Shown: positions 32,732-42,432, counted from the first letter of the stretch. The stretch: 64,000 nt of DNA from SAR202 cluster bacterium (GCA_013204585.1 JABMNL010000001.1:1-64000), one strand, 5' to 3'. Numbers and translations: made by a program. The notes: generated by a model not told the origin, from the letters alone.

Positions 32732-33691
32732 ATGGCCCTGTTTTTGAACGACCAAGAGGTGGCCCAATTGCTGCCCATGAACGAGTGCGTTGATGTGCTA
32801 GACAAAGCTTTCGCGCATGCTGGAGCGGGCAAGGTGGACAATCGCCCGAGAAACCGGATTCGCATGCCGGGCGGCTTCTTTCACTTCATGGTTGCGTCAG
32901 ACGGCGGCAACGGGGTTTTTGGTTACAAGGCCTATCCATCCTTTGGCGGGCCTGCCTCGGCCAAAATGATTGTCATGCTCTACGACTATGAGACCGGCGG
33001 ATTGCTGTCTTGCATGGAGGCCGGACGGTTGGGCCAGATACGCACCGGGGCCGCCAGCGGAGTGGCCACCAAATATATGGCCAAAAAAGATGCGGCCACC
33101 GTTGCGGTAATTGGGTCTGGATTTCAAGCACGGACTCAACTGGAAGCGGTGTGTGCGGTCCGCGATATTAAAGGGGCTCGGGTGTTCAGCCGCCGGGAAG
33201 AACGCCGTGAGGAGTTCGCCAAGCGCAGCAGCGAGAGCCTGGGTATAGAGGTAAAGGCCGTGGCAAGCGCCCAGGAATGCGTGGAGGGGGCCGACGTGGT
33301 AATCGTCATAACCTCGGCACGGGAGCCAGCGTTGCTGGGAGAATGGCTGTCGCCGGGCGCTCACGTCAATGCAGCAGGCGGAAACCACTGGATGCGGCGG
33401 GAGATTGACGAAGAAACCGTACTGCGCTCTGAGGTTATTGTGGTGGATAACTTGGAGCAGGCCAAGATTGAGTGCGGCGACTTACTTTGGCTAGAGCCGA
33501 GGGGAAGCTTTCGCTGGGACATGGCCCACGAACTTCAAGACGTGGTGGCGGGACGGGTCAATGGCCGTCCTTCTGCGGATTCGATAACCTTGTTCGAGTC
33601 CATGGGACTGGCCCTTGAAGACATTGCTGCTGCCAAGTGGGTGTACGACAAGGCCAAAGAGCAGGGGATAGGACAAGAACTGCCGTTTTAA
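32732..33691 (+). CDS. Ornithine cyclodeaminase/mu-crystallin family protein
   Basis: The ATG at 32732 follows a perfect AGGAGGAAAG; the listed start is 46 codons too early. The 319-aa protein has 'RNRIRMPGGFFHFMVAS', 'EAGRLGQIRTGAASGVATKYMAK', and the Rossmann motif 'VAVIGSGFQARTQLEAVC'. Family members cyclise ornithine or reduce imines such as ketimines and pyrroline-2-carboxylate. Exact substrate unknown. Confidence 0.92.
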   Translation: MALFLNDQEVAQLLPMNECVDVLDKAFAHAGAGKVDNRPRNRIRMPGGFFHFMVASDGGNGVFGYKAYPSFGGPASAKMIVMLYDYETGGLLSCMEAGRLGQIRTGAASGVATKYMAKKDAATVAVIGSGFQARTQLEAVCAVRDIKGARVFSRREERREEFAKRSSESLGIEVKAVASAQECVEGADVVIVITSAREPALLGEWLSPGAHVNAAGGNHWMRREIDEETVLRSEVIVVDNLEQAKIECGDLLWLEPRGSFRWDMAHELQDVVAGRVNGRPSADSITLFESMGLALEDIAAAKWVYDKAKEQGIGQELPF

Positions 33692-33763
33692 GCAGGGCTC
33701 TTGCGTGGGCGGGGTTCGCCGGTATTTGGTAATTCCAACCGGGAATTAGGCCGAGGAATTAGA

Positions 33764-33798
33764 CAAAAAAGAGGCGGCAGTTTTATTCACTGCCGCCT
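33764..33798 (-). terminator. Terminator for minus-strand 64-aa gene
   Basis: On the minus strand AGGCGGCAGT-gaataaa-ACTGCCGCCT is followed by CTTTTTT. The plus strand lacks a U tract. Confidence 0.8.
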
Positions 33799-33927
33799 AG
33801 GAGATGGAGTATCCCCGGTTGCTTTCACGGGGGAGGTCGCGCCATTAAGGGTTGCTTGGGGTCGGTGGCCGCAACCAGGGTTACTTCCTAACAAACATCT
33901 CCGAAATTGGAGAGTGAGATGCTCTCT

Positions 33928-34122
33928 TTAGAAACCGAACGAACCCGTGCGACGGATGGGTTCGCTTTCCATTAGCTTGTGCTCGGTGCGCTCTTTTTCA
34001 CTCATGGCCGGGCCTGATAGCCAGTCGTAGGCCGCCACAACGCCCTCTTCCATGTGATGTAGCACTTCGCCCAATGCATGTATGTTGTGATGCTCGTTCT
34101 TGCCCTTGTTCATTTTCGCCAT
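33928..34122 (-). CDS. Small hypothetical protein, 64 aa
   Basis: A charged, His-rich helical peptide ('HHNIHALGEVLHHMEEGVVAAYDWLSG') with an acidic/basic tail. A terminator follows it and a 14-bp palindrome lies about 50 bp upstream, so it looks like a self-contained, regulated transcript. No family recognised. Confidence 0.6.
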   Translation of the reverse strand: MAKMNKGKNEHHNIHALGEVLHHMEEGVVAAYDWLSGPAMSEKERTEHKLMESEPIRRTGSFGF

Positions 34123-34174
34123 TTCCCGTTTCCCTAGCCTTCGGACTTCTCGTCCGCTTAAGTATGTTGTATTA

Positions 34175-34188
34175 CGATACTAGTATCG
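34175..34188. promoter_or_regulatory. 14-bp palindrome CGATACTAGTATCG
   Basis: A perfect palindrome in the AT-rich region upstream of the 64-aa gene. It could be an operator. A similar GATACGTATC core lies near 40343. The rest of the 34189-34546 gap is AT-rich and holds no gene I can support. Confidence 0.45.
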
Positions 34189-34546
34189 CTACTTAATCTA
34201 TATTAATGATATGCCCACCTCTTTATTGTGTCAACGTATAAGTCATGCCTATCTTCATCGGATTTTGTGATAGAACGTATTTAGCCATAATAGGATTGAC
34301 ACTAACGTAATGATGTAAACGTTCCCTCTCAAATCGAAGGTATTTACTGATTGCGTAGAATTTATAGAAATAAAGTAAGTAAAAAGAACTGGATGATTAC
34401 TTATTAAATGAAGAGGTGCATGGGCCTGCTGCATTTGGCGATATGACGCAGTAGAAGACGATATTGGGGGTTTTGTCGACCCGAGGGGCGCTGGGCCTAG
34501 TGGGATTTGGGGTCTGCCAAAAGAGCGCCAGCGTTGGATTGTGGTC

Positions 34547-35953
34547 TTAGAGACCCAGCTTGCCGGGGTTCATGATGTTGTTGGGATCCACGGCCTGCTT
34601 TATGGCGCGCACCACGCCCTGGCCCACTCCCATCTCCCGTGCCAGCAGGTGGTTCAGTTTGACCCCCACGCCGTGGCAGTACTCCATGATACCGCCCATG
34701 TCCTGGGCCAGTTGCAGCACTTGTTCCACGGTCCGGCCCAGCCGTTCCCTTGCATCAGCTTCCGTTGTATCAGTTTCTGTGCCTGACTCAGGGATAATGA
34801 GCATGGAGAATAGCTCTGGTCGAGACCATATAGCGTATTCGACGGACCGAATCCCTTCCCGCGCCATGATTTCGTCGCACTGTTTACGGTACTCAAGCAC
34901 TTTAGAGATGGGCAGGCCCAGGTGTAGGTAGTCGAAGCCCCGCCGGCGACGCCAGCGGCTCCAGCGCACGCTGCGGGGTTTGCCGAGGGCTTCGACTTTG
35001 TAGCTCTCTGCAGACTCGTGGCGGCTTTCCCAGTAGGCGATGGTCGGCTCTGGCCCCAACGGTCGTCCACCGAACTGGGCGCATACTGCCAGTGCTCGCT
35101 GCTCGTTGGCTTGTACGCCTTCTTTGAATCCTTCGAACAGCATGTTGAACAGAATGCTGTCGTCCTCTTCGGTCAGGTCGACCAGAGTGGGCCGTACGCC
35201 CAGGGCGAACATTTCGGCGGCGGCGTTAAACCCCTGGTCAAAGGTGTCAAAGGCGACTCCGCAGAAGACTTGGGCTTCGGGCAGGCGGAAAACTTTGATG
35301 GTCGCTTTGGTGATTACGCCAAAGACCCCTTCTGAACCGATGAAGAGATGTTTCAGGCTCGGGCCTGAGGACTGGTGGGGTACGGCCCGGGTGCTCATGA
35401 TTTGCCCGTCGGGAAGCACGGCCTCCAGCGCCACAACCTGATCGCCCATGGGCCCGTAGGCGCCGGCCCGGTAGCCAACGCCGTTGGTGGATATGGTTCC
35501 AGCTACGGTGGCGATGGGCACGCTGTAGGGGTCGTGTCCTGGCATGAGGCCATAAGGTAAGAGGGCGTGCTCCAGGTCTTCCAGTACCACTCCGGCTTCG
35601 ACCTCGGCGGTCATGTCCGTGGGGTTGATGGCCAGAATTTTATTAAGACGGTGCAAATCGAGCACAATGCCACCCCTTGCGGGTATTGTGCCGCCCATGA
35701 GGCCCGTTCCAGCGCCGAAGGGAATTACCGGGGTGGCGAGGTCGTTGGCCAGCTTTAAGATCGCGCTTACGTCCACGGTGGAGCCGGGCCGGGCAACCAC
35801 ATCGGCCAGGCGTTCAAAGGAGTCTTCAGCGCCAAAGGCACGGCTGGGGGAGAGGGCGTCACCAGAGTAGCGGTCGAGGTCGTAGGGGTCGGTGAGGACG
35901 TGTTCTTGTCCCAGGGCTTTAATCAGGGATTCTATGAGAGCAAGATTGGGCAT
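34547..35953 (-). CDS. FAD-linked oxidase (GlcD/D-lactate dehydrogenase type)
   Basis: The start is moved to 'MPNLALIESLIKAL'; the 84-residue extension in the track runs antisense-like towards cysS. The 468-aa protein has the PCMH FAD domain ('TPVIPFGAGTGLMGG', 'VEAGVVLEDLEHAL', 'GTISTNGVGYRAGAYG') and the C-terminal 'GVGVKLNHLLAREMG..VVRAIKQAVDPNNIMNPGKLGL' with the catalytic region. It oxidises 2-hydroxy acids such as glycolate or lactate. It may act together with the glyoxylate reductase-like gene at 31576. Confidence 0.93.
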   Translation of the reverse strand: MPNLALIESLIKALGQEHVLTDPYDLDRYSGDALSPSRAFGAEDSFERLADVVARPGSTVDVSAILKLANDLATPVIPFGAGTGLMGGTIPARGGIVLDLHRLNKILAINPTDMTAEVEAGVVLEDLEHALLPYGLMPGHDPYSVPIATVAGTISTNGVGYRAGAYGPMGDQVVALEAVLPDGQIMSTRAVPHQSSGPSLKHLFIGSEGVFGVITKATIKVFRLPEAQVFCGVAFDTFDQGFNAAAEMFALGVRPTLVDLTEEDDSILFNMLFEGFKEGVQANEQRALAVCAQFGGRPLGPEPTIAYWESRHESAESYKVEALGKPRSVRWSRWRRRRGFDYLHLGLPISKVLEYRKQCDEIMAREGIRSVEYAIWSRPELFSMLIIPESGTETDTTEADARERLGRTVEQVLQLAQDMGGIMEYCHGVGVKLNHLLAREMGVGQGVVRAIKQAVDPNNIMNPGKLGL

Positions 35954-36020
35954 TAGTGTCTGTTCCGTTACGCCCAGAGTCGATAGGCCGGGGCCGTCGC
36001 CAGGTTCAATACCGGATTTC

Positions 36021-37508
36021 TTACGATGAAGGCCGGTACTCCCAAATGCTGCCACCTGCCGAGTCTTCGACCGAAATACTCTGACTCTCCAGCCAGGCCC
36101 GAATTTCGTCGGATAGGGCGTACTGTTTTTGTTCTCGGCAATTGGCCCGAAGAGCGACCAACCGGTCGATGTCTGGGCCGGATACGGTTTCAGACTCGGA
36201 CTCAATCATCAGGTCGGTCAACTCTGTTAACTCGGCCAGCCCGGTCTCGGTGAGCTTGGCGCGGACATCTTGCACCACCGCGTTGTACGATTCCGAGCCG
36301 ATGCTCATGGTCGATTCCTTGACTTCAAAGGTCAGGCCCAGAATCGATCCCAGGTGACGCAGGCATTCTTGTGCCTTGGTGATGGAGCGACCATCGTCCC
36401 GCTGGCGGTTCATTTCGCGCGACAGGTCGAACAACGCTGCTAGCGCTCGTGGGGTGTTCAGGTCGTCGTCCATCGCTGCCATGAACCGGTCTTGGAATGG
36501 AGTGGGATCCACGGGTTGACGCCACGATTCGGGTATCGGTCGCAGCACATGGCGCAAACGGTCAACGCTCCGCTCCATGGCTTCACAGCCTTCGTCGGTG
36601 TAACTAAGCGGGCTGCGGTAGTGGGAGCTGAGGAAATACATCCGGATCGAGTCGGGTGTGTATTTGGTCAGGGCCTCTTCCACCGACACCAGGTTGCCCA
36701 AGGACTTGCTCATTTTGTCTTCGCCGAGTTGGAGCAATCCGTTATGCACCCAATAGCGGGAGAATGGCACTGCGCCGGTAGCGGCCTCGCTCTGGGCAAT
36801 CTCGTTCTCGTGGTGCGGGAAAATCAGGTCTTGGCCGCCGCCGTGGATGTCCAGGGTCTCGCCCAGGTAGGTCATGGCCATGGCGGTGCATTCGATGTGC
36901 CAGCCAGGGCGTCCGGGTCCCCAAGGGCTGTCCCAGGACGGTTCACCGGGGCGTGCGCCCTTCCAGAGGGCAAAGTCCATGGGGTGTTCTTTGTTCTCGT
37001 CTATGTCAATCCTGGAGCCAGCCTGCATGCCGTCCAGGGTGCGGTGGCTTAGCTTGCCGTAGTCGGCCTTCTTGGTGACCCGGAAGTACACGTCGCCCTC
37101 GGCGGCATAGGCTGAGCCATTCTCGACCAGGGTCTGGATGGTCGCGATGATTGGCTCGACCTCTTGGGTCGCCCTGGGGTAGACGTGGGCCCGCTGGATG
37201 TTGAGGGCGTCCATCGTCCGGAAAAAGTCGTCAATATACCGTTCGGCAAGCTCGTCGGGCGAAATCCCTTCTTCCTGTGCTCGCTTGATAATCTTGTCGT
37301 CGACATCGGTGAAATTCTGGACGTGGCGGACCTCGAAGCCCAGAAATTCCAGATAGCGCCTAAGTGTGTCGAACGCCACGTAGCTAAGGGCGTGGCCAAC
37401 GTGGGTTGAGGAATAGGGAGTTACCCCGCAGACGTACATCTTGACCGTCTTACCGTCGGCGGGGGCGAATTCCTGGGCATCGTTGCTGAGGGTGTTATAT
37501 AACTTCAT
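36021..37508 (-). CDS. cysS: Cysteinyl-tRNA synthetase
   Basis: The 495-aa class I synthetase has the HIGH-type 'STHVGHA', the KMSKS loop '[10 protein letters not shown]', zinc ligands in 'VCGVTPY', 'WHIECTAM' and 'HHENEIAQ', and '[15 protein letters not shown]'. It charges tRNA-Cys. It is the last gene of an operon behind ispF, an order also seen in other bacteria. Length is normal. Confidence 0.97.
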   Translation of the reverse strand: MKLYNTLSNDAQEFAPADGKTVKMYVCGVTPYSSTHVGHALSYVAFDTLRRYLEFLGFEVRHVQNFTDVDDKIIKRAQEEGISPDELAERYIDDFFRTMDALNIQRAHVYPRATQEVEPIIATIQTLVENGSAYAAEGDVYFRVTKKADYGKLSHRTLDGMQAGSRIDIDENKEHPMDFALWKGARPGEPSWDSPWGPGRPGWHIECTAMAMTYLGETLDIHGGGQDLIFPHHENEIAQSEAATGAVPFSRYWVHNGLLQLGEDKMSKSLGNLVSVEEALTKYTPDSIRMYFLSSHYRSPLSYTDEGCEAMERSVDRLRHVLRPIPESWRQPVDPTPFQDRFMAAMDDDLNTPRALAALFDLSREMNRQRDDGRSITKAQECLRHLGSILGLTFEVKESTMSIGSESYNAVVQDVRAKLTETGLAELTELTDLMIESESETVSGPDIDRLVALRANCREQKQYALSDEIRAWLESQSISVEDSAGGSIWEYRPSS

Positions 37509-37578
37509 TAATTGGTTGGAGACTGCTCGGACCCTGAATTACATGGGCCCCGGACTTACTTGGAGCGGGAACCGGTAT

Positions 37579-38100
37579 TTACTGGTTGCCGGACATCCCG
37601 GACATTAAAGATGCCACAGCGCAGGCGGCGATTCCTTCTTCTCGGCCTACGAACCCCAGATGGTCGGTGGTGGTGACCTTAATACTGACGCGGTCAGGGG
37701 TAACAAAAAGGCTTTTGGCCACGTTCTCCCGCATCGCTGCATTGAAGGGGCTGAGCCTGGGATTTTGCGACAGTATTGTAGCATCAACATTTGAGAGCCG
37801 CCAACCAGCTTCGGCGACCAGGACGCCGACCTGCTCCAGCAAAATGAGGCTGGATATGTCCTTGTATTGGGGGTCGCTGGATGGGAAATGGAGGCCCTTG
37901 TCGCCCAGGTTAGCCGCCCCCAACAGAGCGTCCATGACGGCGTGGACCAGCACGTCGCCGTCGCTGTGGCCGGAGAGACCCCGGTCATGGGGAATTTCGA
38001 CTCCACCCAGCACGAGTCTGCGCCCCTCGGTTAAAGGGTGGGAATCAAAGCCGATTCCAGAGCGAAATTCCGGGTATTCAGCCTTTGGGGGAGTGGACAT
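37579..38100 (-). CDS. ispF: 2-C-methyl-D-erythritol 2,4-cyclodiphosphate synthase
   Basis: The 173-aa protein starts with the zinc-binding 'GIGFDSHPL', then 'GLSGHSDGDVLVHAVMDALLGA', 'GLHFPSSDPQYK' and the C-terminal 'KVTTTDHLGFVGREEGIAACAV'. It forms MEcPP in the non-mevalonate isoprenoid pathway. It directly follows ispD, the enzyme two steps earlier. Confidence 0.97.
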   Translation of the reverse strand: MSTPPKAEYPEFRSGIGFDSHPLTEGRRLVLGGVEIPHDRGLSGHSDGDVLVHAVMDALLGAANLGDKGLHFPSSDPQYKDISSLILLEQVGVLVAEAGWRLSNVDATILSQNPRLSPFNAAMRENVAKSLFVTPDRVSIKVTTTDHLGFVGREEGIAACAVASLMSGMSGNQ

Positions 38101-38164
38101 ATCGAGGAAAGTTTACGCTATGGGAGAAGGGGGAGTAAATCCCCGGAGAGGGTTACGAGAGGAG

Positions 38165-38857
38165 CTACCCGAGCGCAGCTTTCCCGAGTGCGGCTTTAAG
38201 AAACGCCTCGGCAATGATTAGGTCTTCGGCGGTGGTCACCTTGATGTTCTGGTAAGAGCCCTGGAACATCTTGACTGGGTGGCCAAGGGATTCGACCATG
38301 GCGGCGTCGTCGGTAACGTCATCGGTGCAGGTGCGGTGGGCCTCAAGCAAAAGGCTGTAGCGAAACACCTGGGGGGTCTGTGCCGCCCAAAGGGCGGAAC
38401 GGTCTGGGGTTTCATTGACCATCTGGTCTGGTGCCACCCGTTTAATGGTGTCTTTTACCGGCACACCGGCCACGGCTGAACCGCATTCGGCGGCGGCGTC
38501 CAGTCCCCGTTGCAGCATGTCTTCGTCCAAACAAGGACGAGCGCCGTCGTGGACCATTATCCAGTCGCAGGGAGAGAGTAGTTCCAGGCCGTTGCGGACC
38601 GAGTCTTGCCGTCTTTGACCGCCAGCGCAGATGTGAGCCACCTTTTGGTAACCCTGTTCTTGAACTAGCTTTTGGCCCTGAGCCAAGGAATCCTCGGCTA
38701 GGACCAGCACAATCTGGTTGATGAGGGGAGAAGATTCGAAGCGGTTGAGGGTGTGGGCCACCAACGGCAGACCCAATATGGGGGCGAAGGTCTTGTCCAC
38801 GCCGCCCATACGGGTGCTGCGTCCGGCAGCCACGATTACCGCGCCTATATTGGCCAC
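38165..38857 (-). CDS. ispD: 2-C-methyl-D-erythritol 4-phosphate cytidylyltransferase
   Basis: The 230-aa protein has 'AVIVAAGRSTRMGGVDKTF', 'GGQRRQDSVRNGLE', 'VHDGARPCL' and 'PVKDTIKR', all hallmark IspD segments for CTP and MEP binding. It makes CDP-ME. Located between a PIN/TRAM gene and ispF in a minus-strand operon. Confidence 0.97.
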   Translation of the reverse strand: MANIGAVIVAAGRSTRMGGVDKTFAPILGLPLVAHTLNRFESSPLINQIVLVLAEDSLAQGQKLVQEQGYQKVAHICAGGQRRQDSVRNGLELLSPCDWIMVHDGARPCLDEDMLQRGLDAAAECGSAVAGVPVKDTIKRVAPDQMVNETPDRSALWAAQTPQVFRYSLLLEAHRTCTDDVTDDAAMVESLGHPVKMFQGSYQNIKVTTAEDLIIAEAFLKAALGKAALG

Positions 38858-38890
38858 GATTTCTCCACATCCGCCCCGAGACTTGAAGCT

Positions 38891-40021
38891 TTAGTCGCCT
38901 TTGGGCTGGGCGAAGATGATTCGCCCGGCCGCAGTCTGCAATACCCTGGTGACAACCACGTCGTGGAAGGCGTTTAGATAGCGCCGTCCACCTTCGACCA
39001 CCACCATGGTGCCGTCGTCCAAGTAGGCCACGCCCTGGCCCACTTCTTTGCCCTCTTGGACAATGTTCACCCGCAGTTCTTCGCCGGGGAGAACGATGGA
39101 CTTGAGCGCGTTGGCCAACTCGTTTACGTTCAAAACCTGAACGCCTTGTAGTTCGGCGACCCGGTTCAGATTGTAGTCGGTGGTCAAGATGGCCGCTTTC
39201 ATTTCCCTGGCCAATTGGACCAGGACAGCGTCTACCTCGTTGCCGTTCTCCACGCCTACGTCTAGGACTTGGAGCGGGACAGCGTCGTCTTTACGCAGCT
39301 TTCCCAAGACTTCCAGGCCGCGTCGTCCGCGATTGCGCCGGAGCGGGTCGCTGGAGTCGGCGATATGACGTAGTTCGTCGAGCACGAAACGGGGCACCAC
39401 CAACGAGCCTTCCAGGAATCCGGTGATGCTGAGGTCGGCAATCCGACCGTCGATTATCGCGCTGGTGTCCACGAGAATGTTCCCGTTACGCGAGGACTTA
39501 CGCGATTTGACGTTGTCGGCCTTGCCGGTCCATCCAGTCCCATTTGAGTGCTGGGAGCTGATGGAGTTAAGGGAGGAGCCACCGGAATCCGCCGGTGCCT
39601 CCAGGCCAGGGAATATTGCGCGCATATCCCGTTCTCGCTGGACTCCCAGCCAAAGGCCAGAGAGTCCCAAAACCACGTTTACGATAACCGGCACGACCCA
39701 ACCGGGCCAACCGGACAGCGTGTACAAAGGTATAGAGATAAGCGAGGCAACGACCAGGCCTACAAGTAGACCTGCCGTTGCCGAGATTAATGCCGAGCCG
39801 GGTATGGAGTCGATATAATCGGCGCTCATGCGCCAGAGCTTGAGGATTAAGAAGGGGATTAAAATTCCCCCGATTACTGCGCCGGCCAGGGTCAATCCAA
39901 GACCCCAAGGTAGGAATTCTTCTTTATCTGAATAATATTCCGAGATATAGAGTCCGAGACGCCAGCCAATTACCCCAAGACCTCCGGCACTCAGCGCTCT
40001 GAGTATCCAAAGGGCCACCAA
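38891..40021 (-). CDS. PIN/TRAM-domain membrane protein (YacL-like)
   Basis: TTG start behind AAGGAGGTAACC; GTG is the next codon. Residues about 1-130 hold four hydrophobic helices. A PIN nuclease domain follows ('LVDTSAIIDGRIADL', 'ILTTDYNLNRVAELQG', with conserved acidic residues), then a TRAM domain near the C terminus ('GQGVAYLDDGTMVVVEGGRRYL'). The family is widespread upstream of ispD in Gram-positives and Chloroflexota. RNA cleavage is assumed but not shown. First gene of the ispD-ispF-cysS operon. Confidence 0.93.
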   Translation of the reverse strand: MVALWILRALSAGGLGVIGWRLGLYISEYYSDKEEFLPWGLGLTLAGAVIGGILIPFLILKLWRMSADYIDSIPGSALISATAGLLVGLVVASLISIPLYTLSGWPGWVVPVIVNVVLGLSGLWLGVQRERDMRAIFPGLEAPADSGGSSLNSISSQHSNGTGWTGKADNVKSRKSSRNGNILVDTSAIIDGRIADLSITGFLEGSLVVPRFVLDELRHIADSSDPLRRNRGRRGLEVLGKLRKDDAVPLQVLDVGVENGNEVDAVLVQLAREMKAAILTTDYNLNRVAELQGVQVLNVNELANALKSIVLPGEELRVNIVQEGKEVGQGVAYLDDGTMVVVEGGRRYLNAFHDVVVTRVLQTAAGRIIFAQPKGD

Positions 40022-40133
40022 CAGAGGTTACCTCCTTGCCAGCCGCGGCTCCGGCTTTGGGCTAGCCGAACCAGCAGGCGCTGGACCTAGAATTTTTAAT
40101 GCTTGCCGGGTATGGAGGCCAGAGAACTTAAAA

Positions 40134-40156
40134 AGGCGGTTAGATAACCGCCCCCT
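40134..40156. other. Hairpin in leader of PIN/TRAM operon
   Basis: GGCGGTT-aga-TAACCGCC. On the minus strand it is followed by TTTTT, so it would be an attenuator or terminator about 110 bp ahead of the operon's first gene. Confidence 0.55.
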
Positions 40157-40229
40157 CAATTTCAAGTCCGGGCCGTATTGCCCGAACCTTTCCCCTGAAA
40201 CTCCTAGCGATGATTTTGTTGTGGTAAGT

Positions 40230-40254
40230 CCTGCGGAATGCCCTATTCCGCAGG
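40230..40254. other. Perfect 10-bp inverted repeat
   Basis: CCTGCGGAAT-gccct-ATTCCGCAGG, without a U tract. It lies in the 545-bp gap between the PIN operon and asparaginase. Regulatory hairpin or REP-like element; nothing coding seen around it. Confidence 0.6.
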
Positions 40255-40566
40255 TAATAAATGATTAGTTAATTTTCACCGTTTTACTTATTTCTGCGTA
40301 CCCCTTTTGCGGTGGGTTTAGGCCATAATTTAGCCTCAATTACGAGATACGTATCGCATTAGTTGACATATTGAGAATAGCACATGTCCACATGTTGGGG
40401 AAGGTATTTTTCAGGAGTCGGCCCATATGGACCGCAGGGCTGACCCAATAGCGGCGTTGAGCCTATCCATCTGTATCAATTTTGTAGGCCCGGCGTATAC
40501 TTTGAGTCGCAGAACCGCGCTGGCAAGTTGCGTAGGCACAAACCTAACCAAATCGGGAGTAGTTAC

Positions 40567-41577
40567 ATGACTAGCGAAAGCAAGCCGAGGGTATATCTGG
40601 TGGCGACCGGCGGCAGTATCTCGTTCGTGGGCCGTACCCGCACCGACTACACCAACTACAGCTACGACGGCAAGCATCTGACCATTGAGGAGATGCTCGA
40701 GCGGGTGCCAGAAGTACACGAGTTTGCCGAAGTGCAGGCCGAGCAGTTCTTGAACCTTGGCAGCACTGACGTGACGCCAGAGCATTGGCTGGGGTTGGCG
40801 AAGCGCATCAACCAGATTTTTAAGGACGACCCCGATGCCGCAGGAGTCGCGGTCACCCACGGCACGGCCACTTTAGAGGAGACGGCCTACTTTCTTAACC
40901 TGACCGTAAAAAGCTGTAAACCGGTGGTGGTCACCGGCGCGATGCGCCCACCCACCGGCCTTGGCACCGACTCAGACGTGAATCTGATGGACTGCATTAG
41001 AGTAGCGGCGGCCCCGCAGTCTGCGGGAAGGGGCGTGCTGACCGTATTGAACAACCAGATTCAAGCGGCTCGCGATGTAACCAAGACCAATAGCTATCGC
41101 CTGGAGACCTTTCAGGCCCCCGACTTTGGGTTTTTGGGCTATGCCGATTCGGACGCGGAGGTTGTCTACTATCGCCGTCCGGACCGGGCGCACACTGCGG
41201 ATTCAGAATTCGATGTTGAGGGCATCGAGCAATTACCAAGGGTAGATATTGCGCCCGCCTACGCAGGAGCCGACGGCCTGGTTATCAGGGCGCTGGCCAA
41301 CGCGGGCGTCGATGGTTTGGTGGCAGCGGGTCTCGGCAGCGGCGGATCGCCGCCTCCGTTCATGGCGGCGTTGAAAGAGGTGTCGGACGCTGGGCTCCCA
41401 GTGGTAATCGCTACCCATACCGGCACTGGTCGGGTAATGCTCACTCGCCGTTTCACCGAAGACGGTTACATAGTGGCCGATAACCTAACGCCCAAGAAGG
41501 CACGCATCCTGCTAATGCTGGCCCTTACGAAAACCAAGGACCGGGCAGAGATACAGCGGATGATGCTGACGTACTGA
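40567..41577 (+). CDS. L-asparaginase family protein
   Basis: The start is at 'MTSESKPRVYLVATGGSIS'; the listed start is 13 codons earlier. The 336-aa enzyme has both catalytic Thr regions: the 'LVATGGSISF' loop, with Ser in the position usually held by Thr (TGGTI), and 'VTHGTATLEETAYFL', plus 'VVVTGAMRPPTGLGTD' and 'GLVAAGLGSGGSPP'. It hydrolyses asparagine or related amides. The changed first motif may alter substrate. No signal peptide, so cytoplasmic. Confidence 0.92.
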   Translation: MTSESKPRVYLVATGGSISFVGRTRTDYTNYSYDGKHLTIEEMLERVPEVHEFAEVQAEQFLNLGSTDVTPEHWLGLAKRINQIFKDDPDAAGVAVTHGTATLEETAYFLNLTVKSCKPVVVTGAMRPPTGLGTDSDVNLMDCIRVAAAPQSAGRGVLTVLNNQIQAARDVTKTNSYRLETFQAPDFGFLGYADSDAEVVYYRRPDRAHTADSEFDVEGIEQLPRVDIAPAYAGADGLVIRALANAGVDGLVAAGLGSGGSPPPFMAALKEVSDAGLPVVIATHTGTGRVMLTRRFTEDGYIVADNLTPKKARILLMLALTKTKDRAEIQRMMLTY

Positions 41578-41585
41578 AGTGGCCC

Positions 41586-41650
41586 TTCGACAGGCTCATG
41601 ACGAGGCAGGACGCTGCCCCCACCCTAACCTTCCCCATCGCAAGGGGGCA
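41586..41650. repeat. Dispersed repeats, family B then family A copy 4
   Basis: TTCGACAGGCTCATGACGAGG is followed by GCCCCCACCCTAACCTTCCCC with a GGGG arm. Families A and B are adjacent, as they are near 21916-22025. Confidence 0.7.
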
Positions 41651-41666
41651 TCTATTCCCGAAACGC

Positions 41667-41702
41667 AAGAAGGGCACCCGACTCAATCGGGACGCCCTTC
41701 TT
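41667..41702. terminator. Terminator after asparaginase (family T copy 2)
   Basis: AAGAAGGGC, a mismatch, CCCGA-ctcaa-TCGGGACGCCCTTCTT. It serves convergent asparaginase and pilin genes. Confidence 0.88.
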
Positions 41703-41733
41703 GATGTTGCTCGGCTAAGTTAGTGTCGCTGGG

Positions 41734-42432
41734 TTAAACGATTTTCTGGTAGAGCAGAATTACCGTGTCATCAACCCCGGGGGCTAACTGCGTGACGGTT
41801 ACCAATCTGAATATGATGATGTTTCTGGAAGAATCGGCACTCAATGAGCCAGAGGTACCTGCTTTTTCAAATGCCCAAAGATAGGGAGCATAGACCTCCG
41901 CGCCTTGTTTGGCGGAGGCAGGAGTCTCAGCCATGTACGAGTTGTCGACTAAGAGATCGAAATCAATCGCCGTGTACCCTTTAAGCAGGTCTTCAACAGT
42001 AAAGTCAATTGCCTGATTATTGGCCGGGTCGATTACTGTTAGGACCGCTCCGTCTTCATCGAGGAAATCGATTTGAGTTACGGTCGTTATCGCATCGCCG
42101 GGCAAAACGCTTGCGTATGCGACGGTCAAGTGGCGCTCCGGCCAACGGCTGCTGGTTTTCTGTTCAACGTCGGGGAATACGTCTAGCACCGTCACAGCGA
42201 GTGGACTTAGGGCTTCTGCGCCGTCTCGATCAGAGAAGTACGAAGCCGCGGCACTTCCGACAGTTGACGCGTCTTGTTGAGCCTGTGCGTCTCTACTTGT
42301 TTCGCTGGTACCGCTGACGGTAGTGGTGACGATGGTGGCTAGGACGGTGATGATGGACATCACTGCGAGCAGCTCGATTAGGGTGAACCCTCGTTGGCTA
42401 CTAATAAGAATGTTTTTCGCGATTGTTTTCAT
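41734..42432 (-). CDS. Type IV pilin/pseudopilin-like protein
   Basis: The 232-aa protein has a short basic leader and the prepilin peptidase site 'QRG-FTLIELLAVMSIITVLATIVTTTV', with Glu-5, then a 150-residue globular part. It would be cleaved, N-methylated and assembled into a pilus or secretion pseudopilus. No assembly genes are nearby, so it is an orphan. An exceptionally long upstream region carries a repeated structured motif. Confidence 0.9.
   Translation of the reverse strand: MKTIAKNILISSQRGFTLIELLAVMSIITVLATIVTTTVSGTSETSRDAQAQQDASTVGSAAASYFSDRDGAEALSPLAVTVLDVFPDVEQKTSSRWPERHLTVAYASVLPGDAITTVTQIDFLDEDGAVLTVIDPANNQAIDFTVEDLLKGYTAIDFDLLVDNSYMAETPASAKQGAEVYAPYLWAFEKAGTSGSLSADSSRNIIIFRLVTVTQLAPGVDDTVILLYQKIV

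Noticed and set aside
35954-36205. 84-residue N-terminal extension of the FAD-linked oxidase
   Set aside because: It overlaps the 3' end of cysS on the same strand, lacks family similarity, and the internal ATG starts exactly where the family begins.
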